A stretch of 38,419 bases of DNA from JAPLXD01 sp041662765 (GCA_041662765.1 JBAZRT010000004.1:1-38419); one strand, 5' to 3'; counted from the first letter of the stretch, positions 5,619-14,176 are shown. Numbers and translations: made by a program. Notes: generated by a model not told the origin, from the letters alone.

Positions 5619-8402
5619 TTATTTCCCTGTCCACGTTTTCGCCTTCTTCATATCTTTCGGTGTTCCCTCAAAAACAACCTCTCCTCCTTCTTTTCCGCCT
5701 TCAGGGCCAAGCTCGATCACCCAGTCGGCTGCGCGAACAACGTCCAGATTGTGTTCGACGATCAAAACCGTATTTCCTTTTTCAACCAGCTCATCCAGAA
5801 TCTTGAGAAGTTTCGCCACGTCCCCAAAATGAAGACCGATCGTCGGTTCATCGAGAATATAAAGGGCCTTTCCATTCGTCCGGCGGGCAAGCTCGGTCGC
5901 GAGCTTTATTCTTTGCGCTTCGCCGCCCGAAAGATACATAGCCGACTGGCCAAGCTTGAGATATCCGAGGCCAACCCGGTTGAGTGTTTCGAGTTTTTCC
6001 GCTACAAGCGGATGATTTTGGAAAAACCGCCAGGCATAGTCGACGCTCATATCAAGCACCTCGGCGATATTCGCCCCCTGATGCTCAACCGCCAAAACTT
6101 TTTGGCTGAAACGCGTCCCGCCGCAAGCCTCACAGGGAACATAAATGTCGGGCAAAAGATGCATCTCTATTTTCTTTTGTCCTTCTCCCTGGCAGACCTC
6201 GCACCGCCCGCCTCTCATATTGAAACTGAAGTGCGTCGCGTTGAGGTTCATTTTTTTGGCCTCCGGAGCGGCCGCAAAAATTTCTCTGATATGGGAGAAA
6301 ACTCCCGTATAGGTCGCAGCGTTCGATCGAGGCGTTCTCCCGATCGGCGACTGATCTATTTCGATCACTTTTGAAATATTTTCAAGTCCTTTTATCTTAT
6401 CGTGCGCCCCCGGAATATCTTTCGCCCGGAAAAAATGCTTCCGCAAGGCCTTTCCGAGAATATCGCTTACGAGAGAACTTTTTCCCGATCCGGAAACTCC
6501 AGTAATCACCGACAGTTTTCCGAGCGGAAGGGAAATATCGATATTTTTTAAATTGTTTTCTTTCGCGCCGGTTATTGTTATTTTTTTTCCATTCCCTTTT
6601 CGGTACGTTTTTTTCAAAAATACTTTATTCTTCCCGCTGATATACTTCGCAGTTTCCGTGTTCGCAGTAAGCAATTTTTTCGCGGGTCCGGAAAAAATAA
6701 TTTCTCCTCCGTCTTCTCCCGCGCCAGGGCCCATGTCAATTATCCAATCAGCCGATCGCATGATCTCTCCGTCGTGTTCGACAACGATCACGCTGTTTCC
6801 CTCTTCACGAAGTTTTCTGAAAACACCAATCAGCCTTTCCGTATCCCTTTCATGGAGACCGATAGACGGTTCATCAAGGATGTAGAGAATCCCCGTGAGA
6901 CCCGAGCCGATCTGCACTGCAAGACGCACCCGTTGTGCTTCTCCTCCGGAAAGCGAATTGGCGCTTCGGCTCAAATTCAGATAGCCAAGTCCCGCTTCGC
7001 AAAGATTGTTGATCGTCTTCCCCGCTTCCGTGAGGATCTCTTTTATCAATTTTTTTCCATAATCCGGAATATCAACTACATTTTCAAGTGTTTTCAATTT
7101 TTCGCTTAACTGGTCCAGACTCGTCTCACAAAAATCAGCAATTGACATTCCCGAAATCAGGACCGAGAGAGATTCTTTTTTCAGTCTTCTTCCCCCGCAT
7201 GCGGGACAGGTCTTCACAATCATATATTTTTCTGCTTCACCGCGGGAAAAATCAGAGCTGGCTTCTTTGTATTTTTTCTCAAGAATGGGAATCACCCCTT
7301 CAAAGCTTTCCGCGCCATGCAAAATGATATCCAAAGCTTTCTTGTCGACATTTTTCACCGGCGTATCGAGAGAAAATCCGTATCTGTCGGATAACATTTT
7401 CAAATTTTGTTCAAGACGCGAAGCGGCGCCGTTGCGGACGCCTGTGATATTCCAAGGTTTGACAGCTCCTTCGCGAATGCTCAAATTCTTGTTGGGGATC
7501 ACCTGATCGATATCCACCTCAAGTTTTGTCCCGATCCCCGCGCAATCCGGGCAAGCGCCTTCGGGGCTGTTGAACGAAAAATGCCGCGGAGTTATTTCCG
7601 AAATTGAGACCCCGCAATCCGAACAGATCAAAAAGCGATTGTATTTCTTGTCTTCGTCGGGAAAACCAATTACCACTTCTCCACCGCCGACTTTCATCGC
7701 CGTTTCTATCGAGTCGATCAATCGTTCTCTGTCGGAAAATTTTTCATTGAGCGTTATGCGGTCAACAACCGCTTCGATGCGTAGAGAAGCAAAATTTTGC
7801 GTCTCTACTTCTTTTATTTCAAAACGGGCTTGTGACGCAGGGATCATTTTCCCGCCGATCCTCACTCTCGCATATCCCATTTGTTCAAAGCTTGAAATGA
7901 TCTCTCCCGGAGATTTGGCGCTGCTCTTTGCCGCGGTCAGAATCGCAATCTTTTTTTCTTTCTCGTTTTTGGATTCCAAAATTTCATCCGCGATCTCGGA
8001 GGCCGTTTTTCGAAAAAGTTCGCGGGAACATTTCGGACAATGAGGTTTTCCGATCCGCGCGAAGAGAATACGCAGCCAATCATACAGCTCTGTCATTGTT
8101 CCAACTGTCGAACGCGGACTGCGATTCACCAAATTTTGGTCGATTGCAATAACAGGAGAAAGATTTTCGATCTTGTCGACTTCCGGCCGGCGTGCAGCAG
8201 CAAGAAACTGCCGAGCATATGCCGAAAGATTCTCAACGTATCTTCGGTGCCCTTCGGCGAAAATCGTGTCAAAAGCAAGAGACGATTTCCCCGAGCCTGA
8301 AAGGCCGGTGACAACGACGATCTTGTCGCGCGGAATTTTCACGGAAATATTCTTGAGGTTATTCACCCGCGCGCCTTTGACGATGAGATGCGATTTGTTC
8401 AT
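5619..8402 (-). CDS. uvrA: Excinuclease ABC subunit A (UvrA)
   Basis: Damage-recognition ATPase of nucleotide excision repair; dimeric UvrA loads UvrB at lesions. The 927-residue length is normal. Visible in order are Walker A 1 (GLSGSGKS, 33-40), a CxxC-19-CxxC zinc module in the region around ICSDCG and ACPDC, ABC signature 1 (LSGGEAQRVRLA) with Walker B ILDEPS, Walker A 2 (GVSGSGKSS), a second CxxC-19-CxxC zinc finger (CEVC to CEAC), signature 2 (LSGGEAQRIKLA) and ILDEPT. The ATG at 8400-8402 is chosen because a longer in-frame version starting at 8489 would begin inside the RNase J terminator. It has its own promoter (8432-8460) and ends at the repeat block. uvrB and uvrC are not in the window. 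Confidence 0.97.
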   Translation of the reverse strand: MNKSHLIVKGARVNNLKNISVKIPRDKIVVVTGLSGSGKSSLAFDTIFAEGHRRYVENLSAYARQFLAAARRPEVDKIENLSPVIAIDQNLVNRSPRSTVGTMTELYDWLRILFARIGKPHCPKCSRELFRKTASEIADEILESKNEKEKKIAILTAAKSSAKSPGEIISSFEQMGYARVRIGGKMIPASQARFEIKEVETQNFASLRIEAVVDRITLNEKFSDRERLIDSIETAMKVGGGEVVIGFPDEDKKYNRFLICSDCGVSISEITPRHFSFNSPEGACPDCAGIGTKLEVDIDQVIPNKNLSIREGAVKPWNITGVRNGAASRLEQNLKMLSDRYGFSLDTPVKNVDKKALDIILHGAESFEGVIPILEKKYKEASSDFSRGEAEKYMIVKTCPACGGRRLKKESLSVLISGMSIADFCETSLDQLSEKLKTLENVVDIPDYGKKLIKEILTEAGKTINNLCEAGLGYLNLSRSANSLSGGEAQRVRLAVQIGSGLTGILYILDEPSIGLHERDTERLIGVFRKLREEGNSVIVVEHDGEIMRSADWIIDMGPGAGEDGGEIIFSGPAKKLLTANTETAKYISGKNKVFLKKTYRKGNGKKITITGAKENNLKNIDISLPLGKLSVITGVSGSGKSSLVSDILGKALRKHFFRAKDIPGAHDKIKGLENISKVIEIDQSPIGRTPRSNAATYTGVFSHIREIFAAAPEAKKMNLNATHFSFNMRGGRCEVCQGEGQKKIEMHLLPDIYVPCEACGGTRFSQKVLAVEHQGANIAEVLDMSVDYAWRFFQNHPLVAEKLETLNRVGLGYLKLGQSAMYLSGGEAQRIKLATELARRTNGKALYILDEPTIGLHFGDVAKLLKILDELVEKGNTVLIVEHNLDVVRAADWVIELGPEGGKEGGEVVFEGTPKDMKKAKTWTGK

Positions 8403-8431
8403 ATTTGCAAAAAGAAAACTGCTAAGCGTGA

Positions 8432-8460
8432 ATTGTACAGGAGAAAACAAAAAAAGTAAA
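8432..8460 (-). promoter_or_regulatory. Probable uvrA promoter
   Basis: On the minus strand, TTTACT (8455-8460), a 17-bp spacer, and TACAAT (8432-8437), with the start expected near 8425, about 23 nt before the uvrA ATG. The -35 overlaps the T-tract side of the RNase J terminator. No LexA-like box was recognised. Confidence 0.5.
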
Positions 8461-8481
8461 GCCCCGCCGGGTGGCAGGGCC
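8449..8481 (-). terminator. Terminator downstream of RNase J
   Basis: On the minus strand, GCCCTGCC-ACCC-GGCGGGGC (8461-8480) forms an 8-bp GC-rich stem with one G-T pair, followed by TTTACTTTTTTT. It lies about 36 nt after the RNase J stop. Confidence 0.8.
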
Positions 8482-8516
8482 TTATTCAACAGATTCGGGC
8501 TATATATTTGCAGGAA

Positions 8517-9899
8517 CTAGACCTCGATCACCACTGGCAATATCATCGGGCGGCGTTCGGTTTTGGTATAGAGGAACTGGCCAACCGTGTCGCGAATCTG
8601 ATCTTTGACATAGTTCCAATCCACCGATTCGTCTTTCGCGGTCGCGCTATGAACCACTTCCTTCACTTTTCTTTTTGTCGCGTTCACAAGATCGAAATTC
8701 TCTTTGACATAGATGAACCCCCGGCTTGTCACTTGCGGTTCTCCAAGAACGCGTTTGGTCTTGGAGTCGATGATCGTCACGATCGTGAACATTCCATCAC
8801 GCGCCAGCACTTGGCGATCGCGAAGGACTACCTGTCCAATGTCGCCCACTCCGAGCCCGTCCACCATCACATAGCTTGTGTCGGCTTTTTTGGCGAGCAC
8901 CTTGCCCTTTCCTTTTTCAAATTCGATCTGCGATCCATTGTCGAGGACAAAAATATTTTCGCCGCGGAAACCAATGTCGCGCGCCAGCCGCGCCGCTTCC
9001 TTGAGCATATAATGGTTGGCATAAACGGGAAGAAAATAATCGGGTTTGATCTGCTTCAAGATATCCTTGATGTCTTCGGCGTTGCAGTGTCCGCTGGTGT
9101 GGACGTCCATTATGTCACTATGGATAACATTGTCGCTCTTGCGGTACAGATTGTCCTTGAGACGCTGGATAGTTCGCTCGTTTCCCGGGATCACGGAAGA
9201 AGAAAATACCACCGTGTCGTCTTTTTGAATTTTCACGTAGCGATGATTGTCGGTGATGATCCGCGAGAGCACGGCGTTTCCTTCACCTTGGGCTCCCGTG
9301 CAAATAACGATTATGCGATTGTCCGGATGATTGTGAACCTCGGAAATTGGAATAAGCGTTTCTTTGTGCGCTTTTATGTATCCCAGCTCCTTGGCGATTT
9401 CAACGTTCATTTTCATGCTGTAACCATCAAGCGCTACTTTCTTTCCGATCTTTTCGGCAAACTCTATGAGATGCCCAATTCTTCTGATCTGTGAGGAAAA
9501 AGTTCCGATAATAACCCTTCCCTTGGACCCGGAAATGAGCCTCTCGAGATTCTTGTACATTTCTTTTTCTCCCGTTGCCGCCGGCCGAGTATCAACCGCG
9601 CCCAAACTCTCAAGCATAAGGATTCTGGGACTGGGAAGCTTCGCAAGGTCCGTATAAGTTATCACCTTTCCGCTCATCGGGTCTTTGTCCATCGTCCAGT
9701 CTCCCGGATGGATGACTGTTCCGGACGGAGTTTTGATGATCACGCCCACCGCGTCCATGATGGAGTGCTCCACATCAAAGAAGCTGATTTCGAACTTTCC
9801 AAGCCGTATCTTGTCGCGAACCGAATTCACTCTCATGGTTTTGAGGCTCTGAGCTGAATTTTTTTCAAAATCCTCCATTTTCTTTTTGACGAGCGCCAA
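8517..9899 (-). CDS. rnj: Ribonuclease J, C-terminal portion (downstream of an in-frame stop)
   Basis: The larger part of a 655-codon RNase J gene that is split by a TAG at 9972-9974. The reading frame is open from the TAG onward (DHIGAAPILL follows directly). The coordinates use the first plausible restart, a TTG at 9897-9899; an ATG follows at 9876-9878. The portion contains the rest of the metallo-beta-lactamase domain (FFDVEHSIMD, PGDWTMD), the beta-CASP domain with ICTGAQGEGNAV and HTSGH, and the C-terminal domain. RNase J is a 5'-3' exo- and endonuclease for mRNA turnover and rRNA maturation. If translation restarted here the product would lack the first half of the metal site and should be inactive alone. 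Either the gene is broken in this strain or the TAG is an assembly or consensus error; the intact remainder of the protein favours the latter. Confidence 0.85.
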   Translation of the reverse strand: MALVKKKMEDFEKNSAQSLKTMRVNSVRDKIRLGKFEISFFDVEHSIMDAVGVIIKTPSGTVIHPGDWTMDKDPMSGKVITYTDLAKLPSPRILMLESLGAVDTRPAATGEKEMYKNLERLISGSKGRVIIGTFSSQIRRIGHLIEFAEKIGKKVALDGYSMKMNVEIAKELGYIKAHKETLIPISEVHNHPDNRIIVICTGAQGEGNAVLSRIITDNHRYVKIQKDDTVVFSSSVIPGNERTIQRLKDNLYRKSDNVIHSDIMDVHTSGHCNAEDIKDILKQIKPDYFLPVYANHYMLKEAARLARDIGFRGENIFVLDNGSQIEFEKGKGKVLAKKADTSYVMVDGLGVGDIGQVVLRDRQVLARDGMFTIVTIIDSKTKRVLGEPQVTSRGFIYVKENFDLVNATKRKVKEVVHSATAKDESVDWNYVKDQIRDTVGQFLYTKTERRPMILPVVIEV

Positions 9900-9971
9900 A
9901 GTGAGATCCCGTCCGACAATCGGCGGATAATTCAGTTTTTTGAGAAGGATGGGAGCGGCTCCGATGTGATC

Positions 9972-10484
9972 CTATTGGCAATGGCTCAAGATCACGCCGC
10001 GAATATTTTTTTCTTTGCCTTTGAGGTAGCTGGTGTTCGGGATGATATAGTCGATCCCGGGCATATCCTCTTCCGGGAACTGGAGTCCCATATCAAGGAT
10101 CACAATGTCGCCGCCGTATTCAAACAGAGTCATATTCCGGCCAACCTCTTCCTGTCCCCCAAGCGGGATTATACGAAGAGCATTCTTGTTTTCATCAGGT
10201 ACTTTCCGATCGGTCGCCTTCCCCGAAGAACTCCCCTTGGGAAGCTGGGAAGATTTTTTGTACTCTGAAGAAACCGCCGTCTTCGCAGCGCTTTCGTTCT
10301 TTTTATTTTGCTCGCTTCGCCGACTTGGGACGAGTCCGGTTCTTTTCCGTGAACCGAAATTTCTCCTTCTTCGTGAAGAAGACTGCCCGCTGCCTATCCG
10401 TCCGCTAGGGGTGGATGGGCGCGAGTTTGCAGATTGTCCAGAATAGGAAACTATTCCGTCAATCGGCTTTGCATTTTTTTTCAT
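9972..10484 (-). CDS. rnj: Ribonuclease J, N-terminal portion ending at an in-frame amber codon
   Basis: The first 170 residues of the split RNase J gene. Residues 1 to about 102 are low-complexity, basic and Ser/Arg-rich (for example SSRRRRNFGSRKR, 36-48) and probably disordered; such extensions could bind RNA or the degradosome. From about 103 the beta-lactamase fold begins (RIIPLGGQEEVGRN, GGDIVILDMGLQFPEEDMPG). The frame ends SHCQ-stop where the family has the HxHxDH metal-binding motif: the first H (H168) and the final DH are present, but Gly and the second His are replaced by Cys and Gln, and the next codon is TAG. The start is ATG at 10482-10484. It is transcribed from the promoter upstream of tRNA-Leu. 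Confidence 0.85.
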   Translation of the reverse strand: MKKNAKPIDGIVSYSGQSANSRPSTPSGRIGSGQSSSRRRRNFGSRKRTGLVPSRRSEQNKKNESAAKTAVSSEYKKSSQLPKGSSSGKATDRKVPDENKNALRIIPLGGQEEVGRNMTLFEYGGDIVILDMGLQFPEEDMPGIDYIIPNTSYLKGKEKNIRGVILSHCQ

Positions 10485-10534
10485 AATTTTTTTGATTGAT
10501 TAAATTGTTTGATTAAAAAGATTGATTAAATTTG

Positions 10535-10618
10535 TGCCTTGGGGGAGACTCGAACTCCCATGAGATTGCTCTCACTAGCTCCTGAAGCTAGCGCGTCTGC
10601 CAATTCCGCCACCAAGGC
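10535..10618 (-). tRNA. tRNA-Leu (anticodon CAG)
   Basis: An 84-nt class II tRNA. The acceptor stem GCCTTGG (10612-10618) pairs with CCAAGGC (10536-10542), with discriminator A at 10535. The anticodon loop TTCAGGA has the CAG anticodon at 10582-10584, a long variable arm (GAGAGCAATCTC) follows, and the T arm contains GTTCGAGTC. The 3' CCA is not encoded. It lies between its promoter and rnj on the same strand. Confidence 0.96.
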
Positions 10619-10702
10619 TTATATGCGATGCGTGCCCGCCCCGCTAACAAAGCGAAGCGAAATTCTGCGAAGCATGCCAATCCCCGCCAGAAAAACAACT
10701 AG

Positions 10703-10722
10703 ATTCCCGCCTTCGCGAGAAT
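10703..10722. repeat. REP/dRS3-like palindrome ATTCCCGC-CTTC-GCGAGAAT
   Basis: An 8-bp stem with one mismatch and a CTTC loop, within a GC-rich patch (10625-10722) that also contains the repeated heptamer GCGAAGC (complement GCTTCGC). The gap 10619-10819 between tRNA-Leu and the isomerase otherwise holds only the promoter at 10803-10831 and no gene. Confidence 0.5.
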
Positions 10723-10802
10723 AATAAAAAAGAAAATGATGAATAAAGGCTTAAATAAGGGAATAAGAGGAAAAATCGAGAAGAAGGCACTCCAATTGTC
10801 TA

Positions 10803-10831
10803 ATTATATACCCAATCGGCTATTTTGTCAA
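10803..10831 (-). promoter_or_regulatory. Perfect-consensus promoter for tRNA-Leu and RNase J
   Basis: On the minus strand, TTGACA (10826-10831), a 17-bp spacer, and TATAAT (10803-10808). The -35 lies within the last codons of the upstream isomerase gene. The predicted start near 10796 gives a leader of about 180 nt before the tRNA, containing the palindrome at 10703-10722. Confidence 0.88.
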
Positions 10832-11848
10832 TGCTGTTTTCAATTCCTCCACCATATCCACCGGAGTAGGATCAATTTCATATTTGAGAGCCAAATAATA
10901 CGATGCCCAACAACCGATCTGAAGTGTCGAAAAAATCCGGAAAAGCATGCCGTCCTCGGGCATGTCGACGATCGTCGAATCAACTCCATAATTTTTCAAA
11001 ATATCCGACGTGATCTCTGTTCTTTTCAAATTGCGCTGATCGATCTCCCGATCGCGTAAAATCACCAAATGAAATTTTCCTTGAAGCTTTGTGAATCCGA
11101 TCATTTCATTGTGGTTGAGCTCGGGGAAAAAATTCCAAAAAGCCGGCGTCTTGGCGTTTTCATTGAACATGATCTTCCAGATCATCGCCAGCGATTTGAA
11201 TCGGGTCGTTCCATAGACCACCGGAGTTTTCCCGGCAACCTCCTCGGCGATTTTTTTTCCTTGTTCTTCAAATGATTGGCTATTCTCTTTCAGCTTGCTC
11301 GCCGCTTCTTCGAATTCTTTCGTTTTTTCTTCGATCATTCCAGAATTTGCGAGGACTTGGAATACTGCCGCAAAGTTGCACGCAAGCGCCATTCGAGGCT
11401 GAAGAATTTTTTCCGGCGGCGGCATCAGAACGAATGGAATATTATTTTCTTTGCACATCTCAACCACCTTTCCCCCTGCCGCAATTCCCACGCATGGCAG
11501 CTTCTTTTCAAGCACTTCCTCAAAAGACGAAACCGTTTCCTCTGTGTTACCCGAGTAAGAAGAAATAATATTCAGGCAATTATCAAAAGCCTCCGGCGGC
11601 AAAGAATAGTTTCGATTTTGATAAATTCCAAAACGATTTTCGGTTGCCGGACCTTTGAAAAAAATATTATGCAAATAGATCCGCAGCAAATTTCCCGGCA
11701 GCGCCGACCCGCCCATTCCAGAAATCATAATGGATTCAAACTTTCCATCCATCTTCACGTCTTTGGCGATCTCGAGTCCAGTCAGCAGCTGGTCGGGGAT
11801 GTTTTTGATGACATCATAGAGATTTTCTTTGTCGTATTTGTTTTGCAT
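10820..11848 (-). CDS. Bifunctional phosphoglucose/phosphomannose isomerase
   Basis: Interconverts fructose-6-phosphate with glucose-6-phosphate and with mannose-6-phosphate in the cytoplasm, linking glycolysis to nucleotide-sugar synthesis. The 342-residue protein has two SIS folds of the archaeal-type PGI/PMI family. Visible motifs are GMGGSALPGN (44-53), SYSGNTEET (97-105, phosphate binding), PRMALA (151-156) and the catalytic-region ELNHNE (243-248). The start is ATG at 11846-11848, 13 nt after the stop of the substrate-binding protein gene, so it is probably the last gene of that operon. With the phosphomannomutase and guanylyltransferase at 15978-18506 it completes a fructose-6-phosphate to GDP-mannose route. 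Confidence in the dual specificity comes from the family, not from the sequence alone. Confidence 0.92.
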   Translation of the reverse strand: MQNKYDKENLYDVIKNIPDQLLTGLEIAKDVKMDGKFESIMISGMGGSALPGNLLRIYLHNIFFKGPATENRFGIYQNRNYSLPPEAFDNCLNIISSYSGNTEETVSSFEEVLEKKLPCVGIAAGGKVVEMCKENNIPFVLMPPPEKILQPRMALACNFAAVFQVLANSGMIEEKTKEFEEAASKLKENSQSFEEQGKKIAEEVAGKTPVVYGTTRFKSLAMIWKIMFNENAKTPAFWNFFPELNHNEMIGFTKLQGKFHLVILRDREIDQRNLKRTEITSDILKNYGVDSTIVDMPEDGMLFRIFSTLQIGCWASYYLALKYEIDPTPVDMVEELKTALTK

Positions 11849-11861
11849 ATAAACTTGGAAA

Positions 11862-13544
11862 TTATTTTCTTATTCTCTTTGTCTTCATATACCACTTTGC
11901 AACATCCTGAAATCTTTCTTCGGAGGAAACAAGCGATGAGATATCAATTCCCTGCACTTTTTTGTTGACGACATAGAGAAAATTCGGGCTATAGAGAAAA
12001 ATTGCCGGAATATCGTCTGCTACTGCCTGCTGGAATTTTTTGTATAGGTCAATTCGCTTTCCTGGATCAGACTCCTCGCGAAGACTCGCAAGAATTTTGT
12101 CGACATCGGGATTGGAATAGAGCGCCAAATTCAGTCCCGGATCTTTGGTTTGTGAAGAGTGCCAAAAAGAATACAGGTCCGGCTGTGCCGTCGACCAGCT
12201 TTGACCAAAAAGAAACGCTTCATACTCGCGCGGCCGAATGAAGTTTTGCTGGATATCGCCCACGCTTTCCGAATCCACATTCACTTTCGCGCCGATCGCC
12301 TCCCACTCGCTTTTGAGAATATTCGCCGTATCGACAAGCTGGGGCCAATCGGTCGTCACCAAAGTGAACTCAAGCGACTGTCCGCTTTTTGCCCGAAACC
12401 CGTCAGCACCCTTTTTCCATCCGGCGTCGTCCAGCGTTTTTTCCGCCTTGGCGAGATCGAATTCGTATTTCTTGAAATCATCCGCAGCGCCAAAATTTCC
12501 GGAAGGGATCGGGGAAAATATTCCTTTCCCCTGCCCGCCAAAAACCTTGTCTACCATATCTTGCCGGTTTACGGCCATTGAAAGCGCCTTCCTCACGTCT
12601 TTGTCCGCGAAAATTTTGCTTTTTTGCTGATTGAAGAAAACAGCAAAATAGCGGGGCAGGCTCGTGGAAATGACGTTCGTGCTTCGCGAGCTTTTTATGT
12701 CTCCCAATTTTTCGGGAGAAACAGAGCTTATTCCAAAGATCTGCTTGTTGTTGAAAGCCTCGATCATCGAATCTTCGTCCGGATAAAATTGGAAAGTGAT
12801 GGTGCTGATATACGACTTCTGGGAATAATAGTCGGCGTTTGCCAGAAGTTTGAACGACAATATCATTCCTCCCGAATCCTTTTCAAAATCGGAAAATTGA
12901 TACGGACCCGTGCCGATCGGATGCAGATTGTATTCTGCGAGAGAAAAATTCGTCGGCGCGACAGTTTCCCAAACATGCTTTGGAATGATCCCAGTGGTAA
13001 GATTGTTCAAAAAATACGCATACGGAGAAGGAAGAGTGAATCTTATCGTCTGATCATCAAGCTGCTCCATTCCCACGCCCTGCCAGTTTTGGCGAAGCGG
13101 ACTTTTGAAAGCAGGATCTTGAATCGCCTGGATCGTAAAGATGACATCATCCAGCGAAAAAGGTTCGCCATCGTGCCACTTCACGTCTTTTCTGATTTTT
13201 ACAGTGTAGCTAAGCCCGTCGCTCGAAACTTCGTACCCTTCAGCCAGATCCGGCACAATTCCGCCATTGCTGTCATGCTTAAAAAGTCCGGAATAGATAA
13301 GCTGCGCCATATCGCTGTCCGCTTCGTTTCCCGCTGCAAGCACCGGATTCACATACATCGGCTGGCCAATAATCCCTTCGGAATAGTCACCACCCGCAAC
13401 TGGAATCGGCTTGGTGAGAGAAAAATAAATGCCTCCGATCGTCGCCACAAGTGATATTGCCACCACCAAAATCAGGCCAAGCACCATCATCCGCTCCTTG
13501 ACGGAAAATATTCGGGAAAATTTTTGCCCAAAAAATCTATTCAC
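11862..13544 (-). CDS. Peptide/oligopeptide ABC transporter substrate-binding protein (SBP family 5)
   Basis: Extracytoplasmic peptide-binding protein of the DppA/OppA family, 560 residues. One hydrophobic helix at about 20-42 (VLGLILVVAISLVATIGGIY) acts as a membrane anchor. No lipobox cysteine is present, so it is not a lipoprotein. Family features include the N-terminal YSEGIIGQPMYVNPVLA, EGYEVSSDGLSYTVKIRKDVKWHDGEPF, and a C-terminal SBP lobe. The start is a GTG at 13542-13544; an alternative ATG at residue 19 would remove the cytoplasmic leader. It is 11 nt downstream of secG and upstream of the isomerase. The permease and ATPase partners are not in the window. Peptide import would suit an organism that scavenges amino acids (inference). 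Confidence 0.92.
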   Translation of the reverse strand: MNRFFGQKFSRIFSVKERMMVLGLILVVAISLVATIGGIYFSLTKPIPVAGGDYSEGIIGQPMYVNPVLAAGNEADSDMAQLIYSGLFKHDSNGGIVPDLAEGYEVSSDGLSYTVKIRKDVKWHDGEPFSLDDVIFTIQAIQDPAFKSPLRQNWQGVGMEQLDDQTIRFTLPSPYAYFLNNLTTGIIPKHVWETVAPTNFSLAEYNLHPIGTGPYQFSDFEKDSGGMILSFKLLANADYYSQKSYISTITFQFYPDEDSMIEAFNNKQIFGISSVSPEKLGDIKSSRSTNVISTSLPRYFAVFFNQQKSKIFADKDVRKALSMAVNRQDMVDKVFGGQGKGIFSPIPSGNFGAADDFKKYEFDLAKAEKTLDDAGWKKGADGFRAKSGQSLEFTLVTTDWPQLVDTANILKSEWEAIGAKVNVDSESVGDIQQNFIRPREYEAFLFGQSWSTAQPDLYSFWHSSQTKDPGLNLALYSNPDVDKILASLREESDPGKRIDLYKKFQQAVADDIPAIFLYSPNFLYVVNKKVQGIDISSLVSSEERFQDVAKWYMKTKRIRK

Positions 13545-13555
13545 TTATATGAACA

Positions 13556-13789
13556 TTAAATATTTTTCGAACCAAGATAAATATTGGCAATAGCAAGTCC
13601 AATAAAAACAACTGCAAAAGCGATTGAAGCTCCGAAAAGAAATTTTTCCATTCCCCGTTTTGTATAATATCCCCCAAAGTCTCCCCCGAAAGAAGCTGAG
13701 AGTCCGGCACCTCGGTTTTGAAGAAGAATAGATACTGTGAGCAGAACCGAAACGATTATTTGCGCCCAGATGAGAATATTTTGAAGCAT
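13556..13789 (-). CDS. secG: Protein translocase subunit SecG
   Basis: Small membrane subunit of the SecYEG channel that aids SecA-driven export. The 77-residue protein has two membrane helices (about 4-23 and 51-72) flanking the diagnostic loop LLQNRGAGLSASFGGDFGG (22-40), followed by GYYTKRGMEKFLF. The length is normal. The start is ATG at 13787-13789. It lies 27 nt after the four-TM holin-like gene and 11 nt before the substrate-binding protein, in one transcription unit. Confidence 0.95.
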   Translation of the reverse strand: MLQNILIWAQIIVSVLLTVSILLQNRGAGLSASFGGDFGGYYTKRGMEKFLFGASIAFAVVFIGLAIANIYLGSKNI

Positions 13790-13816
13790 TGCAATAACTG
13801 TGGTTAAAAATTTAGA

Positions 13817-14176
13817 CTATTTGGCATGATTATTATCCTTGATCAGGGACAGAGTGACAAAATTTATGAGGCTTATCACGATCACCCCCCAAAAGGCCGC
13901 GGTCCAGGTGTCGATCACGAATGCCGTGACAATTTTGGACGCAAGATTGAGCAGAAACACGTTGATAACAATCGTGAAAAGTCCAAGCGTGATCCAGATC
14001 AGCGGAAGAGAAATCAGCTTTATGATCGGCTTGATGATGAAATTTATGAGTCCCAACACCGCGCCGGCTAAAATCAGCCACTTCCAACTGCCATAGAAAT
14101 GAATTCCATGCACCAGGCGCGTCGCCGCCCAGATACCAATGGCGTTGGATAAAACATGAATGATCAAGCGCAGCAT
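13817..14176 (-). CDS. Phage holin family 4 (superfamily IV) / YvlD-type four-TM membrane protein
   Basis: A 119-residue hydrophobic protein with four predicted helices (about 3-22, 32-52, 56-78, 88-112), matching the small holin-like family that is common as a housekeeping membrane protein in Gram-positive and CPR genomes. Typical features are the Gly/Ile-rich second helix (AGAVLGLINFIIKP) and IWITLGLFTIVINVFLL. Despite the name there is no prophage around it, so lysis is unlikely; the role is unknown. The start is ATG at 14174-14176. It is the first gene of the operon with secG and the peptide-binding protein, from the promoter at 14254-14282. Confidence 0.85.
   Translation of the reverse strand: MLRLIIHVLSNAIGIWAATRLVHGIHFYGSWKWLILAGAVLGLINFIIKPIIKLISLPLIWITLGLFTIVINVFLLNLASKIVTAFVIDTWTAAFWGVIVISLINFVTLSLIKDNNHAK

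Noticed and set aside
8403..8489. 29-residue N-terminal extension of UvrA
   Set aside because: It would encode the RNase J terminator hairpin and pass through the uvrA promoter; UvrA proteins begin near the chosen ATG.
8508..9494. A 328-codon open frame on the plus strand opposite RNase J, and similar long frames opposite rpoC (34411-35598), groL and pilB (145-1029)
   Set aside because: They lie entirely antisense to strongly conserved genes, have low-complexity, Phe/His/Arg-rich translations and no family motifs. They result from codon bias of the real strand.
9966..9995. A small inversion between GTGATC and GATCAC as the cause of the RNase J stop
   Set aside because: These 6-mers flank the damaged motif, but inverting the 18 bp between them gives VILLAMAQDHIG, which is open yet still lacks the HxH metal ligands, so it does not restore the family motif.
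13817..14176. Prophage, based on the holin-like gene
   Set aside because: No other phage gene is near; this four-TM family is a common non-phage membrane protein and it is the first gene of the secG operon.
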